In this document: piece by piece, positions 63,943-64,000 of the stretch
Position numbering within the stretch: position 1 is the first letter of the stretch
Layout: every line of letters starts with the position of its first letter
Source of the DNA: Pseudobowmanella zhangzhouensis
GTDB taxonomy: Bacteria > Pseudomonadota > Gammaproteobacteria > Enterobacterales > Alteromonadaceae
NCBI RefSeq assembly: GCF_042662685.1
Contig: NZ_JBHSYO010000006.1
Location: 1-64,000 of the forward strand
Direction: 5' to 3'
DNA length: 64,000 bases
The notes under the pieces: model-generated
Seen by the model: only the letters and a program-made list of their open reading frames with translations
Database searches by the model: none
What the model was told of the DNA's origin: nothing
Translations under genes and position numbers: made by a program

Positions 63943-64000
63943 TCAGAACAAGCCCAACTGATCCGACACAATCTGTTCAAAATCCCGTCCGATAAACGGC
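63943..64000 (-). CDS. 3' end of a gene cut by the window edge
   Basis: On the minus strand 18 codons ending PFIGRDFEQIVSDQLGLF are followed by a stop at 63943-63945. It lies 69 bases upstream of the small membrane protein and reads in the same direction, so it is probably the preceding gene of that operon. The family cannot be named from this short tail. Confidence 0.5.
   Translation of the reverse strand, partial: PFIGRDFEQIVSDQLGLF

Noticed and set aside
1..64000. CRISPR arrays, insertion sequences, prophage or integrative elements
   Set aside because: No spaced direct repeats, transposase, integrase or tRNA-associated repeats seen; gene order is that of conserved chromosome.

Overview
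The window looks like chromosomal backbone of a gammaproteobacterium, most likely a marine or brackish Alteromonadaceae-type bacterium (inferred from gene order and protein sequences; genus not determinable). No phage, transposon, integron, tRNA, rRNA body or CRISPR array is visible. The left edge carries a strong candidate rRNA-operon promoter firing leftward out of the window.

Layout. (1) 1-4975: rrn-type promoter, pssA, then a PEP-CTERM protein and a PrsT-like TPR protein behind a candidate sigma-54 promoter. (2) 4979-13809: clpB-pgeF-rluD (sigma-32 promoter on clpB), divergent bamD, then a stand-alone 745-residue gene for a divergent FtsZ/tubulin-superfamily protein, then nadE-glnB. (3) 13973-25988: a type IV pilus minor-pilin region with two separate cassettes: fimT plus pilV-pilW-pilX-pilY1-pilE, and a second fimT-pilW-pilX-giant pilin set, plus an orphan pilE-like gene. 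PilY1 has two tandem beta-rich modules inserted in its VWA domain; the giant pilin is 686 residues with a cysteine/histidine cluster. (4) 25994-33355: ispH-fkpB-lspA-ileS-ribF-murJ, the same order as in E. coli and Pseudomonas. (5) 33404-37781: an ABCB-type exporter, an MscS channel, ppk2 and a periplasmic binding protein. (6) 37889-44300: ftsB-ispD-ispF-truD-surE-pcm-yqaA-nlpD-rpoS.

(7) 44359-49033: a four-gene operon (glycerate kinase, HAD phosphatase, GpgS-like synthase, GH13 phosphorylase) that encodes what looks like a closed glucosylglycerate make-and-recycle cycle, convergent with rpoS. (8) 49113-52782: ppk-ppx for polyphosphate. (9) 52929-59278: a tightly coupled ABC export operon with one ATPase, one MacB-type permease and three consecutive HlyD-type adaptors, followed by an FAD oxidoreductase and a small DUF3081-like protein. 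(10) 59501-64000: MAPEG protein, a PQQ-type beta-propeller protein, an FGGY sugar kinase with a small membrane protein, and the 3' tip of one more gene.

The most unusual items are the FtsZ/tubulin-like protein (all nucleotide-loop signatures present, function unknown), the giant pilin and modified PilY1, the three-adaptor transporter, and the self-contained glucosylglycerate operon. Stress and storage functions (rpoS, polyphosphate, glucosylglycerate) cluster in the right half. Start sites were moved inside longer open frames wherever a Shine-Dalgarno sequence, lipobox, prepilin leader or known family N-terminus argued for it.
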